A DNA stretch of 64,000 bases. Source: Streptomyces tendae. GTDB taxonomy: Bacteria > Actinomycetota > Actinomycetes > Streptomycetales > Streptomycetaceae. This document shows, in pieces, positions 26,467 through 35,642 of the stretch; the stretch's first letter is position 1; each line of letters starts with the position of its first letter. The position numbers and the translations under genes were made by a program. Location of the stretch: NCBI RefSeq assembly GCF_008632955.1, contig NZ_CP043959.1:4526001-4590000 (forward strand). Reading direction: 5' to 3'. The notes under the pieces were generated by a model. The model was given only the letters and a program-made list of their open reading frames with translations, did not search any database and was not told the DNA's origin.

Positions 26467-28025
26467 CCCCCCTCAGCGGTTCGTCCCTGTCCGCCGCCCG
26501 CCGCGCCCGTGAACTGACCGACTCCGTGGGGGGTGCGCCGGTGGACATGCTGGTCGTCGGCCTCGGCGTCACGGGCGCGGCGCCGCCCTGGACGCCGCGG
26601 CGCGCGGTCTGCGGGTGGTCGCGATCGACGCCCACGACCTGGCCTTCGGCACCTCCCGCTTCAGCAGCAAGCTGGTCACGCGGGCTGCGCTACCTGGCCT
26701 CCGGCCGGCTCGACGTGGCCCACGAGAGCGCGGTGGAGCGCGGGGTGCTGATGGAGCGCACCGCGCCCCACCTCGTGCACCCCCAGCCGTTCGTACTGCC
26801 CCTGACCCCGCTGGTCTCGCGCGGCCAGGCGGCCCTGGCACGGGCCGGGTTCCACGCCGGTGACACGCTGCGCCTGGCCGCCCGCACGGCCCGGGCCACA
26901 CTTCCCGCGCCGCGCCGCCTCAGCGCGGTGGAGACCCGGCACCTCGCGCCCGCACTGCGGCGGACGGACTGCGCGGCGGGCTGCTGTCGTGGGACGGACG
27001 GCTCACCGACGACGCCCGGCTGGTGACCGCCCTGGCCCGCACGGCCGCCGCGCGCGGCGCCCGCGTCCTCACCCGGTCCGGGCACTGGAGCTGACCTCGA
27101 CGGGAGCCAGGGTCCGGGACGAACTGACCGGCGAGGAGGGCGAGATCCGTGCCCGGGCGGTGGTCAACGCCGCCGGGGTGTGGGCGGGCGGCCTCGTCGA
27201 CGGCGTACGGATCCGGCCCTCCCGCGGCACCCATCTCGTCCTGCGGCCCGACAGCCTGGGTACCCTCACCGCGGGCCTGCACATCCCGATCCCCGGGGAG
27301 ACCAACCGCTTCGTGCTCGTCCTCCCCCAGGACGACGGCCGGGTCTACGTGGGGCTCACCGACGAGCCCGTGGCCGGTGACGTCCCCGACGTCGCCGAGG
27401 CCCGGAGACCGACATCGGATTCCTCCTCGACGTCCTGTGCTCCGTGCTGCACGTCCCGGTCCACCGTGCCGACGTGGTGGGCGCCTTCGCCGGGCTGCGT
27501 CCCCTGCTGGACACCGCCGGGGACCGCCCGGGCGCCGGGGCGAGGACGGCGGACCTGTCCCGCAGGCACGCGGTGCTCACCTCCTCGGAGGGCGTCGTCA
27601 CCGTCGTGGGCGGCAAGCTGACGACCTACCGGCGCATGGCCGAGGACGCCGTCGACGTGGCCGTCCGCCTCCGCGGGCTGGACGCGGGCCCGTCCCCCAC
27701 GGCGTCCCTGCCCCTGGTGGGCGCCGCCGCACCACACGTCCTCGCGGCCCTGCCCACGCCCCGCCGGCTCGTCCGCCTCTACGGCGCCGAGGCACCGGCC
27801 GTGCGGGCGCTCGCCGCGCGCGACCCCCGGCTGGCCGAGCCGGTGCTGCCCGGGTATCCGGTCACCGGCGCCGAACTCCTCTGGGCCGTACGGCACGAGG
27901 GAGCCCTCGACGAGGAGGACGTCCTGGACCGCCGCACCCGCATCGGCCTCGTCCCCGCCGACCGGGCCGCCGCTCGGGACGCGGTGCGCACGCTGCTTGA
28001 CGGGACGGCGGCACGACAGGGGTGA
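26463..28025 (+). pseudogene. glpD: Glycerol-3-phosphate dehydrogenase (FAD), several frameshifts
   Basis: A flavoprotein that oxidises sn-glycerol-3-phosphate to DHAP at the membrane. Pieces in different frames join into one colinear GlpD of about 525 residues: MLVVGLGVTGA, then DAAARGLRVVAIDAHDLAFGTSRFSSKL, GLRYLASGRLDVAHESAVERGVLMERTAPHLV, VVNAAGVWAGGLVDG, SRGTHLVLRPD and VVTVVGGKLTTYRRMAEDAV. Six single G or C bases are missing: near 26578, two near 26674-26680, then near 26970, 27075 and 27401. No stop-creating substitutions are seen otherwise. Probably an intact gene damaged by base omission in the assembly, though gene decay cannot be excluded. Translationally coupled to the TetR gene. 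Confidence 0.85.
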
Positions 28026-28046
28026 CGCCAGGGCGGCAGCGGCGCG

Positions 28047-30098
28047 TCAGCGCGCGTGGACGGTGACCTCGTACAGGGAGTAGCCCCACCGCGTTCCGCG
28101 TTGCGTGCCGACGACGCGGACGTGGCGGGCGTCGACGGGCGTGAACACGGCCGTGTCCAGTCCGCCGTCGCCCGCGGTCGTGGACCAGGCGGTGCGCCAG
28201 TTCGTGCCGTCGGACGACAACTCGACCCGGTACGCGGTCGCGTAGGCGCGTTCCCAGTCCAGCGTGACGCGGCCGACCCGCCGCGTGGCGCCGAGGTCGA
28301 GACGGAGCCACTGATCGTCGCTCCAGTCGGCGGCCCAGCGGGTGCCCCGGTCGCCGTCCACGGCCCGGGCGGGCGCGTAGCTGGTGAACGGGTTCCACTC
28401 GGCGGAGGACGCCGTGGCGTGCGCGCCCCGGGCCAGATTCTCCGCCGGGCGGTGCCGTTCGGTGGCGCCCCAGGTGCCGAGGTAGGACTCGGCACCTCGG
28501 AAGAGGTCGTCCACCACGTCCTGTCCGCCGACGCGCCGGATGTCCTCGATCCAGTCGGGGACGAGCCCGTGGTGCGCGGCTCCGTCGGTGTTGAGGTCCC
28601 AGGTGCGCCGTCCGGTGGTCTGCCGGTCGAGGACCGAGCCGCCGTCGGCGCTGCGGAAGGGGTAGATGACCTTGTTCGGGGCGTCCGCGCCGCGCGGGGC
28701 GGGCCAGCCGCCGACACCGTTCATGTCCGTGCCGTAGCCGTAACCGACCCCGTAGGTGTCCCGGAGGTGTTCGGTGCGGCCGGCCTCGGCGACGAACTGC
28801 TCGGAGCCGTTCATGTACTGCGCGGTGAACCCGCCCAGCCGGTAGACCCGTTCGGTCCAGTTCAGGTCCATCCAGCTGTGCGAGGAGAGGACACCGGGGT
28901 ACGCCTCGGCCTCGAAGAGGTCCAGCGCCCGGCCGGCGGCCTTGACGCTCATGTGGTCGATCTCGAGCATCATGTTGCGCTGCATCATGCCCCGCACGGC
29001 GTATTCGCCGAGCTCGGTCAGCCCCCGCGCGTTGCACCGCGCGTCGGCGTCGTACGAGGGCACCTCCACGCCCGCCGGGAGGCGCTGCTCGGCGCCGGGG
29101 GCGGAGGCGAGGCCGATGGGGTTGTCGTGCTGCGGGCCCGTGCACGGTTCGGTGCGCCAGAAGGTGCCGGTGGACAGGAACTGCCCGACGTTGATGGCCG
29201 TGCCGAGCGCGCCGGAGTCGAAGCGGACGCCGCACAGCGCGTTGTCGAACTTGTGGCACAGGAACATGCTGCGCACGCCGAGGGCGTACAGCTCGTCCAG
29301 TCCGGCGTCGATGTCGGCCCTGTCGCACTGCGCGACGTCCAGGACCTGCTTGCAGCCGAAGGGTTCGGACGTCTCGACGCCGAGGACGACGGCGAGCTTG
29401 CCCTGCTCGATCACCTCGCGGGCCTGCGCGCTGCCGGTGACTATCCGGAACCAGCCCTTGCCCGGCCCGCCGTACAGGGCGTCGACGTAATCCTGCATCC
29501 GGTAGGTGAGTTGCGCCTGGAGCCGGATGGACGTCATCTCGTCGCAGCTGCGGTCCTTGAAGAAGTAGACGGAGCAGATCACGCCGTTGGTGACGAGGTC
29601 GTTCACCAGCACGCGCTGGCCGCCGCGCCAGGCGCGCTCGATCCAGGCGTAGTAGTTCTGCTGGTGGGTCAGCGAGTCGTGGGCGGGCCAGTCGGCGAAG
29701 GTGGGCCAGCCGTCCGGGTCGTGCCGGCCGTCGCCGCCGCCCGTGATGAAGTCGAAGACGGCGAGCGAGCCGTCGGGGTAGTGCTCGGGACAGTCCTTCA
29801 GGGCGTCGGCGATGCCCTTCTCGGAGAACGCCTTGCCGCAGATGAGGCGGCCGCCGAAGGCCTCGTTGGACATGATGTGGTTGTGCGCGTCGACGAAGCC
29901 GCGCACCCGTCCGGCGGAGTCGGTCCCCTTGAACGGCTCGCCGGTAACGCCGATCTCCGAGTCCGGCGCGGGCCGGGCGACCGGGTCCCACCAGGCGCCG
30001 TCGGCGGCGGCGCCTGCCGTGGGGGTGAGGGCGGCGGCCAGGACGAGAAGGAGCAGCGTCACGACCCCGAGGTGTCGTCCTGTACGAGAGGTGGTCAC
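28047..30098 (-). CDS. Secreted amidohydrolase-like protein with C-terminal discoidin (F5/8 type C) domain
   Basis: A 683-residue exported protein with a signal peptide of about 32 residues. The metal-dependent hydrolase part begins with GFVDAHNHIMS, the first metal-ligand motif of the amidohydrolase fold, and continues with LGVETSEPFGC, MFLCHKFDNALCGV, LEIDHMSVKAAG and VLSSHSWMDLNW. Six or more cysteines fit extracytoplasmic disulfides. The last 130 residues form an F5/8C/CBM32 domain (ENLARGAHATASSAEWNPFTSYAPARAVDGDRGTRW). The substrate is unknown. It converges with glpD. Confidence 0.82.
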   Translation of the reverse strand: MTTSRTGRHLGVVTLLLLVLAAALTPTAGAAADGAWWDPVARPAPDSEIGVTGEPFKGTDSAGRVRGFVDAHNHIMSNEAFGGRLICGKAFSEKGIADALKDCPEHYPDGSLAVFDFITGGGDGRHDPDGWPTFADWPAHDSLTHQQNYYAWIERAWRGGQRVLVNDLVTNGVICSVYFFKDRSCDEMTSIRLQAQLTYRMQDYVDALYGGPGKGWFRIVTGSAQAREVIEQGKLAVVLGVETSEPFGCKQVLDVAQCDRADIDAGLDELYALGVRSMFLCHKFDNALCGVRFDSGALGTAINVGQFLSTGTFWRTEPCTGPQHDNPIGLASAPGAEQRLPAGVEVPSYDADARCNARGLTELGEYAVRGMMQRNMMLEIDHMSVKAAGRALDLFEAEAYPGVLSSHSWMDLNWTERVYRLGGFTAQYMNGSEQFVAEAGRTEHLRDTYGVGYGYGTDMNGVGGWPAPRGADAPNKVIYPFRSADGGSVLDRQTTGRRTWDLNTDGAAHHGLVPDWIEDIRRVGGQDVVDDLFRGAESYLGTWGATERHRPAENLARGAHATASSAEWNPFTSYAPARAVDGDRGTRWAADWSDDQWLRLDLGATRRVGRVTLDWERAYATAYRVELSSDGTNWRTAWSTTAGDGGLDTAVFTPVDARHVRVVGTQRGTRWGYSLYEVTVHAR

Positions 30099-30239
30099 CG
30101 GCGGGTCCCTCCGTCGACGGAGTTGTCATGACCTGTGCAATTCCCCCTCGGCGAGAATCGCTACCGGCGCGTAAGCCGTCAAGTACCCGCGCACACCTCA
30201 TCCGCGGAACCCCGCGCGGCGGCGGAGCAGTTCATGAGC

Positions 30240-30278
30240 GGGCGGGGTCCACGGACCGTCCGTCCCTGGACCCCGCCC
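30240..30278 (-). terminator. Hairpin terminator of the GH97 gene
   Basis: GGGCGGGGTCCA (30240-30251) pairs perfectly with TGGACCCCGCCC (30267-30278). The loop itself contains a small CGGAC-C-GTCCG hairpin. It lies just past the stop of the minus-strand GH97 gene. Confidence 0.7.
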
Positions 30279-30301
30279 CGCCGCACCGGCCCCCGTCTCC
30301 G

Positions 30302-32989
30302 TTACGGCGTGAGCCGCGCGTCCGCCCAGTCGGCGTGGTCGGAGTCGACGCCGTCCCCGCCGTCCAGGACGCGCAGGGTCAGCCGCCGTACGCCGGTGAC
30401 GTCCACGTCGACACGGCGGGCCGGGTCGGCTCCGCCGAGCACCTCGGTGGCCAGCAGGGTCGTGCCGTCGCCGACCACCTCGAAGGCGACGGTGCCCTTG
30501 CCGCCGACCTCGTCGTCGACCCCCACGTCGGCCGTGAACCGCCGGTACCCGCCGTCGAGTTCGACGACGACCTCCCCGGCCGCGTGCATCCCGATCCCCT
30601 TGTCGTGGACCGTGCCCCCGAGCCGCAGCGGTCCCCCGTCGCCCGGGTCCCGCTCACCGTTGGACATGTCCCGCTCGACCGGCCCCCAGCCGTTGCGCTC
30701 GGCGGCGAACGGCAGGTCGCTCACGTAGACGGCCCCCGGCTCCGGCACGAACACCCGGACCGGGCGCTCCACCCGCAGCACACCGGAGCCGGGCCGGTCC
30801 GGCGCGCGGTACTCCACGCGCACGGCGAGGTCGTACCCGCCGGGGCGCACGTCCCGCGGCACCCGCACGGTCCAGTCGGCCGACAGCCCCTCCCCCGTGG
30901 CCAGTTCGGCGGCCGTGGGGTCGGCGCCGTCGACGGTCCAGCCCTCGGGGGCGCGCAGCGACAGCCGTACGTCCGTGGCCGGACCGGTCTCCTCCACCCC
31001 GAAGCGCCCGGTGACGCCGGCGGCCCCGCCCGGTTCCGCCTCGGTGCGGGCCGGGCCCGCGGTGAGCGCCGTCATCGGAAGCCGGGTCACCGCACGGTCG
31101 CAGGTGTCGCGGCCGGGCACGTACCGGCAGACCTGTCCGGCGAAGCCGCCGTGCTCGGCCCTGGGCACGTCCAGGGTGTCCCGGCGGGTGACGACGTGCC
31201 GTTCGCGCAGCAGTCCGCCGTCCTCGCCGTCCCGGACGACCTCCGCCAGCCAGCGTCCGCCGCCGAGGAAGTCCAGCGGCACCCGGTCCGTGCCGGCCGC
31301 TCCGGCGTGGACGGCGCCCAGGAACCAGCGGTCGCCGTGCCGCCGGGCGAACGCCGCGCTCTCACCGGGCCGCCCGGACAGCAGGCGCGTCTCGTCCCAG
31401 ACCGTCGGCACCTGTTCCAGGAACCGGGTGAGCTCCGGGCGGTCCCGGTAGGCGGTCACCGACCCGGCGAAGTTCTGGAACCCGGACTCGAAGACCACCG
31501 ACAGGGCGAGTTCGGCGGCGTCGGAGACGGTGCGGGTGCCGAACTGGAACCCCATGGGGGTGTAGTCCATCGAGCCGACCGTGTTACGGGTGTACGGCAA
31601 CGCCGTCAGCCCCGCGGCGGGGACGGTGCCCTGCTCGGCGCCGTAAACCGCCTCCAGGGTCATCACATGCGGCCAGGTCCGCTGGATGCCCTTGGGCAGC
31701 GTCGCGCCGTGGAAGTTGACGAGCAGCCGGTGCCGGGCGGTGTCCCGGAGGATGTCGTCGTACCAGCGGAAGCGCTCCTGGGAGTCGGAGTCCATGAAGT
31801 CGATCTTCAGTCCGGCCGCGCCCCACTTCTTCACCCGGGGCAGGAACTCCGCGCGCTCGGCGGCCGTGTCCAGGTCGCCGTAGTGCACCCAGAGCAGGAC
31901 CTGGACGCCCCGCTGGCGTGCGTAGGCGATGAGTTCGGGCATCCAGTCGGTGGTCTTCCAGCCGTCGTCCACCAGGGTGTACGGCCAGCCGCGGGCCGCG
32001 CTGAGGTCGACGAAGCGCTGCTGGGCGGCGAGGCTGCGCTGGGCGGCGCCGAAGCCGTCCAGCCAGGACCAGGCGACCGCGCCCGGCCGGATCCAGGAGG
32101 TGTCCGTGATGCGCGAGGGCGGGGCGAGGTCGTCGACCAGGGTGGACTCGGTGACGGTGGCGAGGTCGCCGACGACGGCCGTGCGCCAGGGGGTGGCCAG
32201 CGGTCCTGCGGCGGTCACGGCGGGGTCGGCCAGCCGCACCTCGTACGTGCCGTCGCCCTGTGTGTGGGCCAGGCGGCTCGCGTCGTACCGCCCGTCGACG
32301 TCCGACTCGGTGAGCAGGGCGTAGGTGTCCCCGACCCGGAACAGCGCCGGGTAGGCGTAGGCGCCGGAGTCCGCGTCCGCCGCCGTGGCCGGGGCGTAGA
32401 GGCGCTCGTAGTTGGGCGAGTACGGAGTGAGCCAGGCCCGCGCGGAGCCGGGCACCCGGAACGCCGAAGTCTCCCGCTCGACGGTGACCGTGCCGCTGCC
32501 GGGCAGGACGTAGCGGTAGGCGACGCCGTCGTCGGCGACCCGGACCACCAGGCCCAGGAGGGCGCCGTCGCGTCCGGCGAAGGTGAACCGGGTCTCCGTC
32601 ATGCGCGCGGTGCGGCGCAGCTGCTTGCCGGTGGTCATGGAGTACCGCTCGGTCACCTGGCGGGTGTGCCGGGAGAGCGGCCGCAGACCGGCGGTGAGGT
32701 CGGCGGCGGAGGTGACGACACCGAGCGGGGACGGTTCGAGCACCGTGGTGGCGCCCTTGCGGGCGGTCAGGGTGAGGGTGCCGTCCGCGGGGTGGAGGCG
32801 GACGACGGCCGTGACGGCGTCCCGGGGCCCGCCGGGCTCGCGCACGGTCCAGCTGCCGCCCGGTCCGGCGGCGCGGGCCGGCGCGGTGAGGGTGGTCAGG
32901 GCGAGCGCGGCGGACAGGAGCAGGGTGAGGAGAGCGGGGAGGAGCGTCCGGCGCGGGCCGCCTGGCGACATGCGCGACGATCTGGGCAC
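30302..32989 (-). CDS. Secreted GH97 glycosidase with C-terminal NPCBM domain
   Basis: An 895-residue exported glycosidase. Signal peptide about 1-41 (ends APARA). An N-terminal beta-sandwich is followed by a (beta/alpha)8 domain with GAVAWSWLDGFG, YTLVDDGWKTTDW and LKIDFMDSDSQ (about 396-406). The Asp after KI is where retaining GH97 alpha-galactosidase-type members carry their nucleophile, so a retaining mechanism is likely. The last 150 residues form an NPCBM domain (YVSDLPFAAERNGWGPVERDMSNGE, then HDKGIGMHA). GTG 32989 has GGAGG 5 bases upstream. The best guess is an alpha-galactosidase- or alpha-glucosidase-type exoenzyme. Confidence 0.9.
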   Translation of the reverse strand: MPRSSRMSPGGPRRTLLPALLTLLLSAALALTTLTAPARAAGPGGSWTVREPGGPRDAVTAVVRLHPADGTLTLTARKGATTVLEPSPLGVVTSAADLTAGLRPLSRHTRQVTERYSMTTGKQLRRTARMTETRFTFAGRDGALLGLVVRVADDGVAYRYVLPGSGTVTVERETSAFRVPGSARAWLTPYSPNYERLYAPATAADADSGAYAYPALFRVGDTYALLTESDVDGRYDASRLAHTQGDGTYEVRLADPAVTAAGPLATPWRTAVVGDLATVTESTLVDDLAPPSRITDTSWIRPGAVAWSWLDGFGAAQRSLAAQQRFVDLSAARGWPYTLVDDGWKTTDWMPELIAYARQRGVQVLLWVHYGDLDTAAERAEFLPRVKKWGAAGLKIDFMDSDSQERFRWYDDILRDTARHRLLVNFHGATLPKGIQRTWPHVMTLEAVYGAEQGTVPAAGLTALPYTRNTVGSMDYTPMGFQFGTRTVSDAAELALSVVFESGFQNFAGSVTAYRDRPELTRFLEQVPTVWDETRLLSGRPGESAAFARRHGDRWFLGAVHAGAAGTDRVPLDFLGGGRWLAEVVRDGEDGGLLRERHVVTRRDTLDVPRAEHGGFAGQVCRYVPGRDTCDRAVTRLPMTALTAGPARTEAEPGGAAGVTGRFGVEETGPATDVRLSLRAPEGWTVDGADPTAAELATGEGLSADWTVRVPRDVRPGGYDLAVRVEYRAPDRPGSGVLRVERPVRVFVPEPGAVYVSDLPFAAERNGWGPVERDMSNGERDPGDGGPLRLGGTVHDKGIGMHAAGEVVVELDGGYRRFTADVGVDDEVGGKGTVAFEVVGDGTTLLATEVLGGADPARRVDVDVTGVRRLTLRVLDGGDGVDSDHADWADARLTP

Positions 32990-33009
32990 GGGGGCCTCCG
33001 TCCAAGAGG

Positions 33010-33023
33010 TGACATCGTTGTCG
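33010..33023. promoter_or_regulatory. LacI-type palindrome upstream of the GH97 gene
   Basis: TGACATCGTTGTCG differs at only two positions from the palindrome TGACAACGTTGTCA, a typical LacI-family operator form. It lies 21-34 bases upstream of the GTG start of the GH97 gene, overlapping the expected promoter or leader. Sugar-dependent repression is likely; no LacI gene lies adjacent. Confidence 0.4.
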
Positions 33024-33117
33024 TTCTTGGTTCCGGGTCATCCCTTCCCGCTCACCGGCTTCTCAACCACCGTGCGCCACAGGGAGGTTGGCGTCCCTCA
33101 CGACGGGGTCGGGCGGC

Positions 33118-33468
33118 TCAGGACTCTCCGCCGCCCTCGTAGTGCAGCGAGATGGAGCGCAGGACGTCGGCGGAGGACACGTCGGTGCGGCCCTCGTCGT
33201 GGACCTCGGCGAGCTGGACGAAGGCGAAGGTGAGCGCGGAGGTGATCTGCACGATGGCGGGTCCGAGCTTCGCGGTGACGATCTCCGCCACCTCGCGCGC
33301 GGTGGCGTCGGAAGGGAGCTGGATCCGCGGCAGCATCTCCTCCAGCAGCCCGGCGACGGCACTGCCGGCGGTCACGTCGGCGGTCGGGTCGGCCCGCAGC
33401 CGGCGCCGCATCTCCAGGGCCTCGGTGAGAATGCCGACGCCCCGCTGCATGATCTCGCGCTGCTCCAT
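33118..33468 (-). CDS. Small helical protein of unknown function
   Basis: 116 residues, soluble and predicted all-helical (EQREIMQRGVGILTEALEMRRRLRADPT, then SAVAGLLEEMLPRIQLPSDATAREVAEIVTAKLGPAIVQIT). I do not recognise a family. ATG 33468 has AAGG upstream; further upstream starts are possible. It is divergent from the SpoIIE phosphatase gene across 134 bases, so the two may share a control region. A TTGACA hexamer at 33479-33484 reads toward the phosphatase but lacks a good -10. Confidence 0.6.
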   Translation of the reverse strand: MEQREIMQRGVGILTEALEMRRRLRADPTADVTAGSAVAGLLEEMLPRIQLPSDATAREVAEIVTAKLGPAIVQITSALTFAFVQLAEVHDEGRTDVSSADVLRSISLHYEGGGES

Positions 33469-33602
33469 GCCGCCAGCCTTGACACGGACTGGCCCGGCCA
33501 AACGCGTTCTGCCTATCATCCTGGTGAATGCGCCTTTCCTGCGGTTTGTCCCTCCCGGGGGCGAACCCCGAGTGGGGAAGTCCTCGCCCGAGTGAGTGAT
33601 CC

Positions 33603-34433
33603 ATGTCCCGCACCGGCTCCAAGGACGACGGTGACGAGCTGCTGACCAGGCTCAGCACGCTGACGGCCCAGGCACGGGCGCAGGCGGAGGTGCAGCGCTC
33701 CCGGGTCGAGCTGGCCGTCGCGCTCCAGCGCGGGATGCTGCCGAGGGGGCTGCCCACCGCCGACGGGGTGCGCCTCGCGGTGCGGTACGTACCCGCCAAC
33801 CAGGGGCTCAACGTGGGCGGCGACTGGTACGACGCCTTCACCATGCCCGACGGGCGGATCGGCCTGTCCATCGGCGACGTCCAGGGGCACAACATCGAGG
33901 CGGCGGCCTTCATGGGGCAGATCCGGGTCGGACTGCGGGCGCTCGCCTCCGTCGACAGCGATCCGGGTGAGCTGCTCGCCCGGACCAACGAACTGCTGCT
34001 GACCCTCAGCTCGGACCTCTTCGCCACCTGCACCTTCCTGCGGCTCGACCCGGCGACGCGGCTGCTGGAGAGCGCCCGCGCCGGTCACCTGCCCTGTGTG
34101 TGGGCCACCGCGGACGGGCGCTCCGGCGTCACCGAGGACGAGGGCGGCCCGCCGCTGGGCGTCCAGTCCGGGGCGGTCTTCCCGGTGACCCGGCACCGGC
34201 TCGACTCCGGCGGGGTGTTCGTGATGGTCACCGACGGGGTCGTGGAGGGCCCGTCGATGCACCTCGACGAGGGGCTGGACCAGGTCGCGCGGCTCGCGGG
34301 CGTCGCGGCGGTCGCACGCATGGACGCGGACGCGCTGGCCGCCGCCGTGATCAAGGGGGCGGAGGAGGTGGGGCACGACGACGACGCGGCGGTCCTGGTG
34401 ATCGGGCACGACCGGCTGGACGGTCAGCCATAG
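33603..34433 (+). CDS. SpoIIE-type PP2C phosphatase without sensor domain
   Basis: A 276-residue cytoplasmic SpoIIE/RsbU-like Ser/Thr phosphatase. An N-terminal coiled coil (about 8-40, DELLTRLSTLTAQARAQAEVQRSRVELA) is followed by the PP2C core. The metal-binding aspartates are in VGGDWYDAF, IGDVQGHN, VTDGVVE and HDDDAAVLVI. Such enzymes dephosphorylate STAS anti-anti-sigma factors in partner switching. With no attached sensor, its input probably comes through a partner that binds the coiled coil. A MASE1 membrane protein follows after 13 bases. Confidence 0.9.
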   Translation: MSRTGSKDDGDELLTRLSTLTAQARAQAEVQRSRVELAVALQRGMLPRGLPTADGVRLAVRYVPANQGLNVGGDWYDAFTMPDGRIGLSIGDVQGHNIEAAAFMGQIRVGLRALASVDSDPGELLARTNELLLTLSSDLFATCTFLRLDPATRLLESARAGHLPCVWATADGRSGVTEDEGGPPLGVQSGAVFPVTRHRLDSGGVFVMVTDGVVEGPSMHLDEGLDQVARLAGVAAVARMDADALAAAVIKGAEEVGHDDDAAVLVIGHDRLDGQP

Positions 34434-34446
34434 GGCCGACAGCGCT

Positions 34447-35496
34447 GTGCCTCCCACCTCGCCGACGCGGCCGCCTCGGTGTCTGATGGCACGTGTGGTG
34501 GCTCGCCAGGATCTCCGTACACCGGCCGTCCTCGTGCTCGTGCTCGGGACGCCGGCCGTCGCCGCCGTCTACTACGCCGGGGCGCGGCTCGGGCTGCTGT
34601 ACGACCTGACCCTCGACGGCTCGGTGGTCTCCCCCATCTGGCCGCCGACCGGGATCGCCGTCGCCTCGCTGCTGCTCCTCGGACCACGCTGCTGGCCGGG
34701 GATCACCCTGGGGGCGTTGCTGGTGCTCGTCCACCTCACCGGCACGCTGCAGTGGTCGTCGCTGGGGGTGCTGTTCGGCAACACCGCGGCACCGGTGTGC
34801 GCCTACCTGCTGCTGCGCAGAATGGGTTTCCGTACCGACCTCACCCGATTACGGGACTGCCTCGGCCTGGTGTTCCTCGGCGCCTTCACCGCCATGCTGG
34901 TCAGCTCGTCCATCGGCACCGCGCTGCTCGTCGGCACGGGCGACCTGCCGCCGGGGCACTTCTGGTCGGTGTGGCTGGCCTGGTGGGTGGGCGACGCGAT
35001 GGGGGTGCTGCTCATCACGCCCGTGCTGCTGCTCCTGCCCCGGGTGCGCTCCCCGGTCCACTGGTCCCGCTGGAAGGAGGCCCTGGGCCTGGTGGTGATC
35101 GCGGCCGCCCTGGTGCCCTTCGCCACACACAGCCCGGCCAGTCTGCTGTTCTCCGTCTACCCGCTGCTGATCTGGGCGGCGTTGCGCTTCGAGCTGCCCG
35201 GCAGCATTCTGTGCGCCCTGTTCGCCTCCGTGCTGGCCACCCGCGCGGCGACCGAACGGACGGGCCCCTTCGAGCACCTGTCGAACGTGCAGGTGATGAT
35301 CAATCTGCATGCCTTCAACGCGGCGGCGGCCCTGACCTCCCTGCTGCTGTCCGCGGTCATCACCGAGCAGCACAACACCCGGCGCTCGGTGGAGCGGGCC
35401 TGCCAGGAACTGGTGGAGGTGCTGGAGCACCTGACGGCGGGCGAGGCGCCCCCGCCGGGGCGGGTGTCGCGGGAGGAAGGACCCGGCGCGGGCTGA
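34447..35496 (+). CDS. MASE1-type integral membrane sensor protein, contains a TTA codon
   Basis: About 349 residues (336 if ATG 34486 is the start) with eight or so membrane helices. The MASE1 signature region is YYAGARLGLLYDLTLDGSVVSPIWPPTGIAVASLLLLGPRCWPG. It continues with WWVGDAMGVLLITPVLLLLPR. MASE1 is a membrane sensor normally fused to kinase, phosphatase or cyclase outputs; here only a short cytoplasmic tail with a helix (about 310-335) follows. It directly follows a sensorless SpoIIE phosphatase, so the two may form a split receptor-phosphatase pair. A TTA Leu codon at 34849-34851 predicts bldA dependence. Confidence 0.82.
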   Translation: MPPTSPTRPPRCLMARVVARQDLRTPAVLVLVLGTPAVAAVYYAGARLGLLYDLTLDGSVVSPIWPPTGIAVASLLLLGPRCWPGITLGALLVLVHLTGTLQWSSLGVLFGNTAAPVCAYLLLRRMGFRTDLTRLRDCLGLVFLGAFTAMLVSSSIGTALLVGTGDLPPGHFWSVWLAWWVGDAMGVLLITPVLLLLPRVRSPVHWSRWKEALGLVVIAAALVPFATHSPASLLFSVYPLLIWAALRFELPGSILCALFASVLATRAATERTGPFEHLSNVQVMINLHAFNAAAALTSLLLSAVITEQHNTRRSVERACQELVEVLEHLTAGEAPPPGRVSREEGPGAG

Positions 35497-35642
35497 GCGA
35501 CGGAGGTGAACCGGTCGCGTGCGCGGAGCCGTTGCGGCCGAACAGTATGAACGCAACCGTTCTGTCCATGGTTTCCGGAGGCCGGCGTTCCTAGCATCGC
35601 CGCGCGTGCGCAGCAACGCGCCGCCGAACCAGGAGCCGCACC

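Noticed and set aside
23346..27026. A 1226-codon open frame on the plus strand
   Set aside because: Antisense to the lipid kinase and flavoprotein genes, then reading through TetR and glpD out of frame; no conserved motif.
30302..32989. GH97 enzyme as part of the 42-50 kb sugar operon
   Set aside because: It lies 10 kb away with several unrelated genes between and has a different candidate operator.
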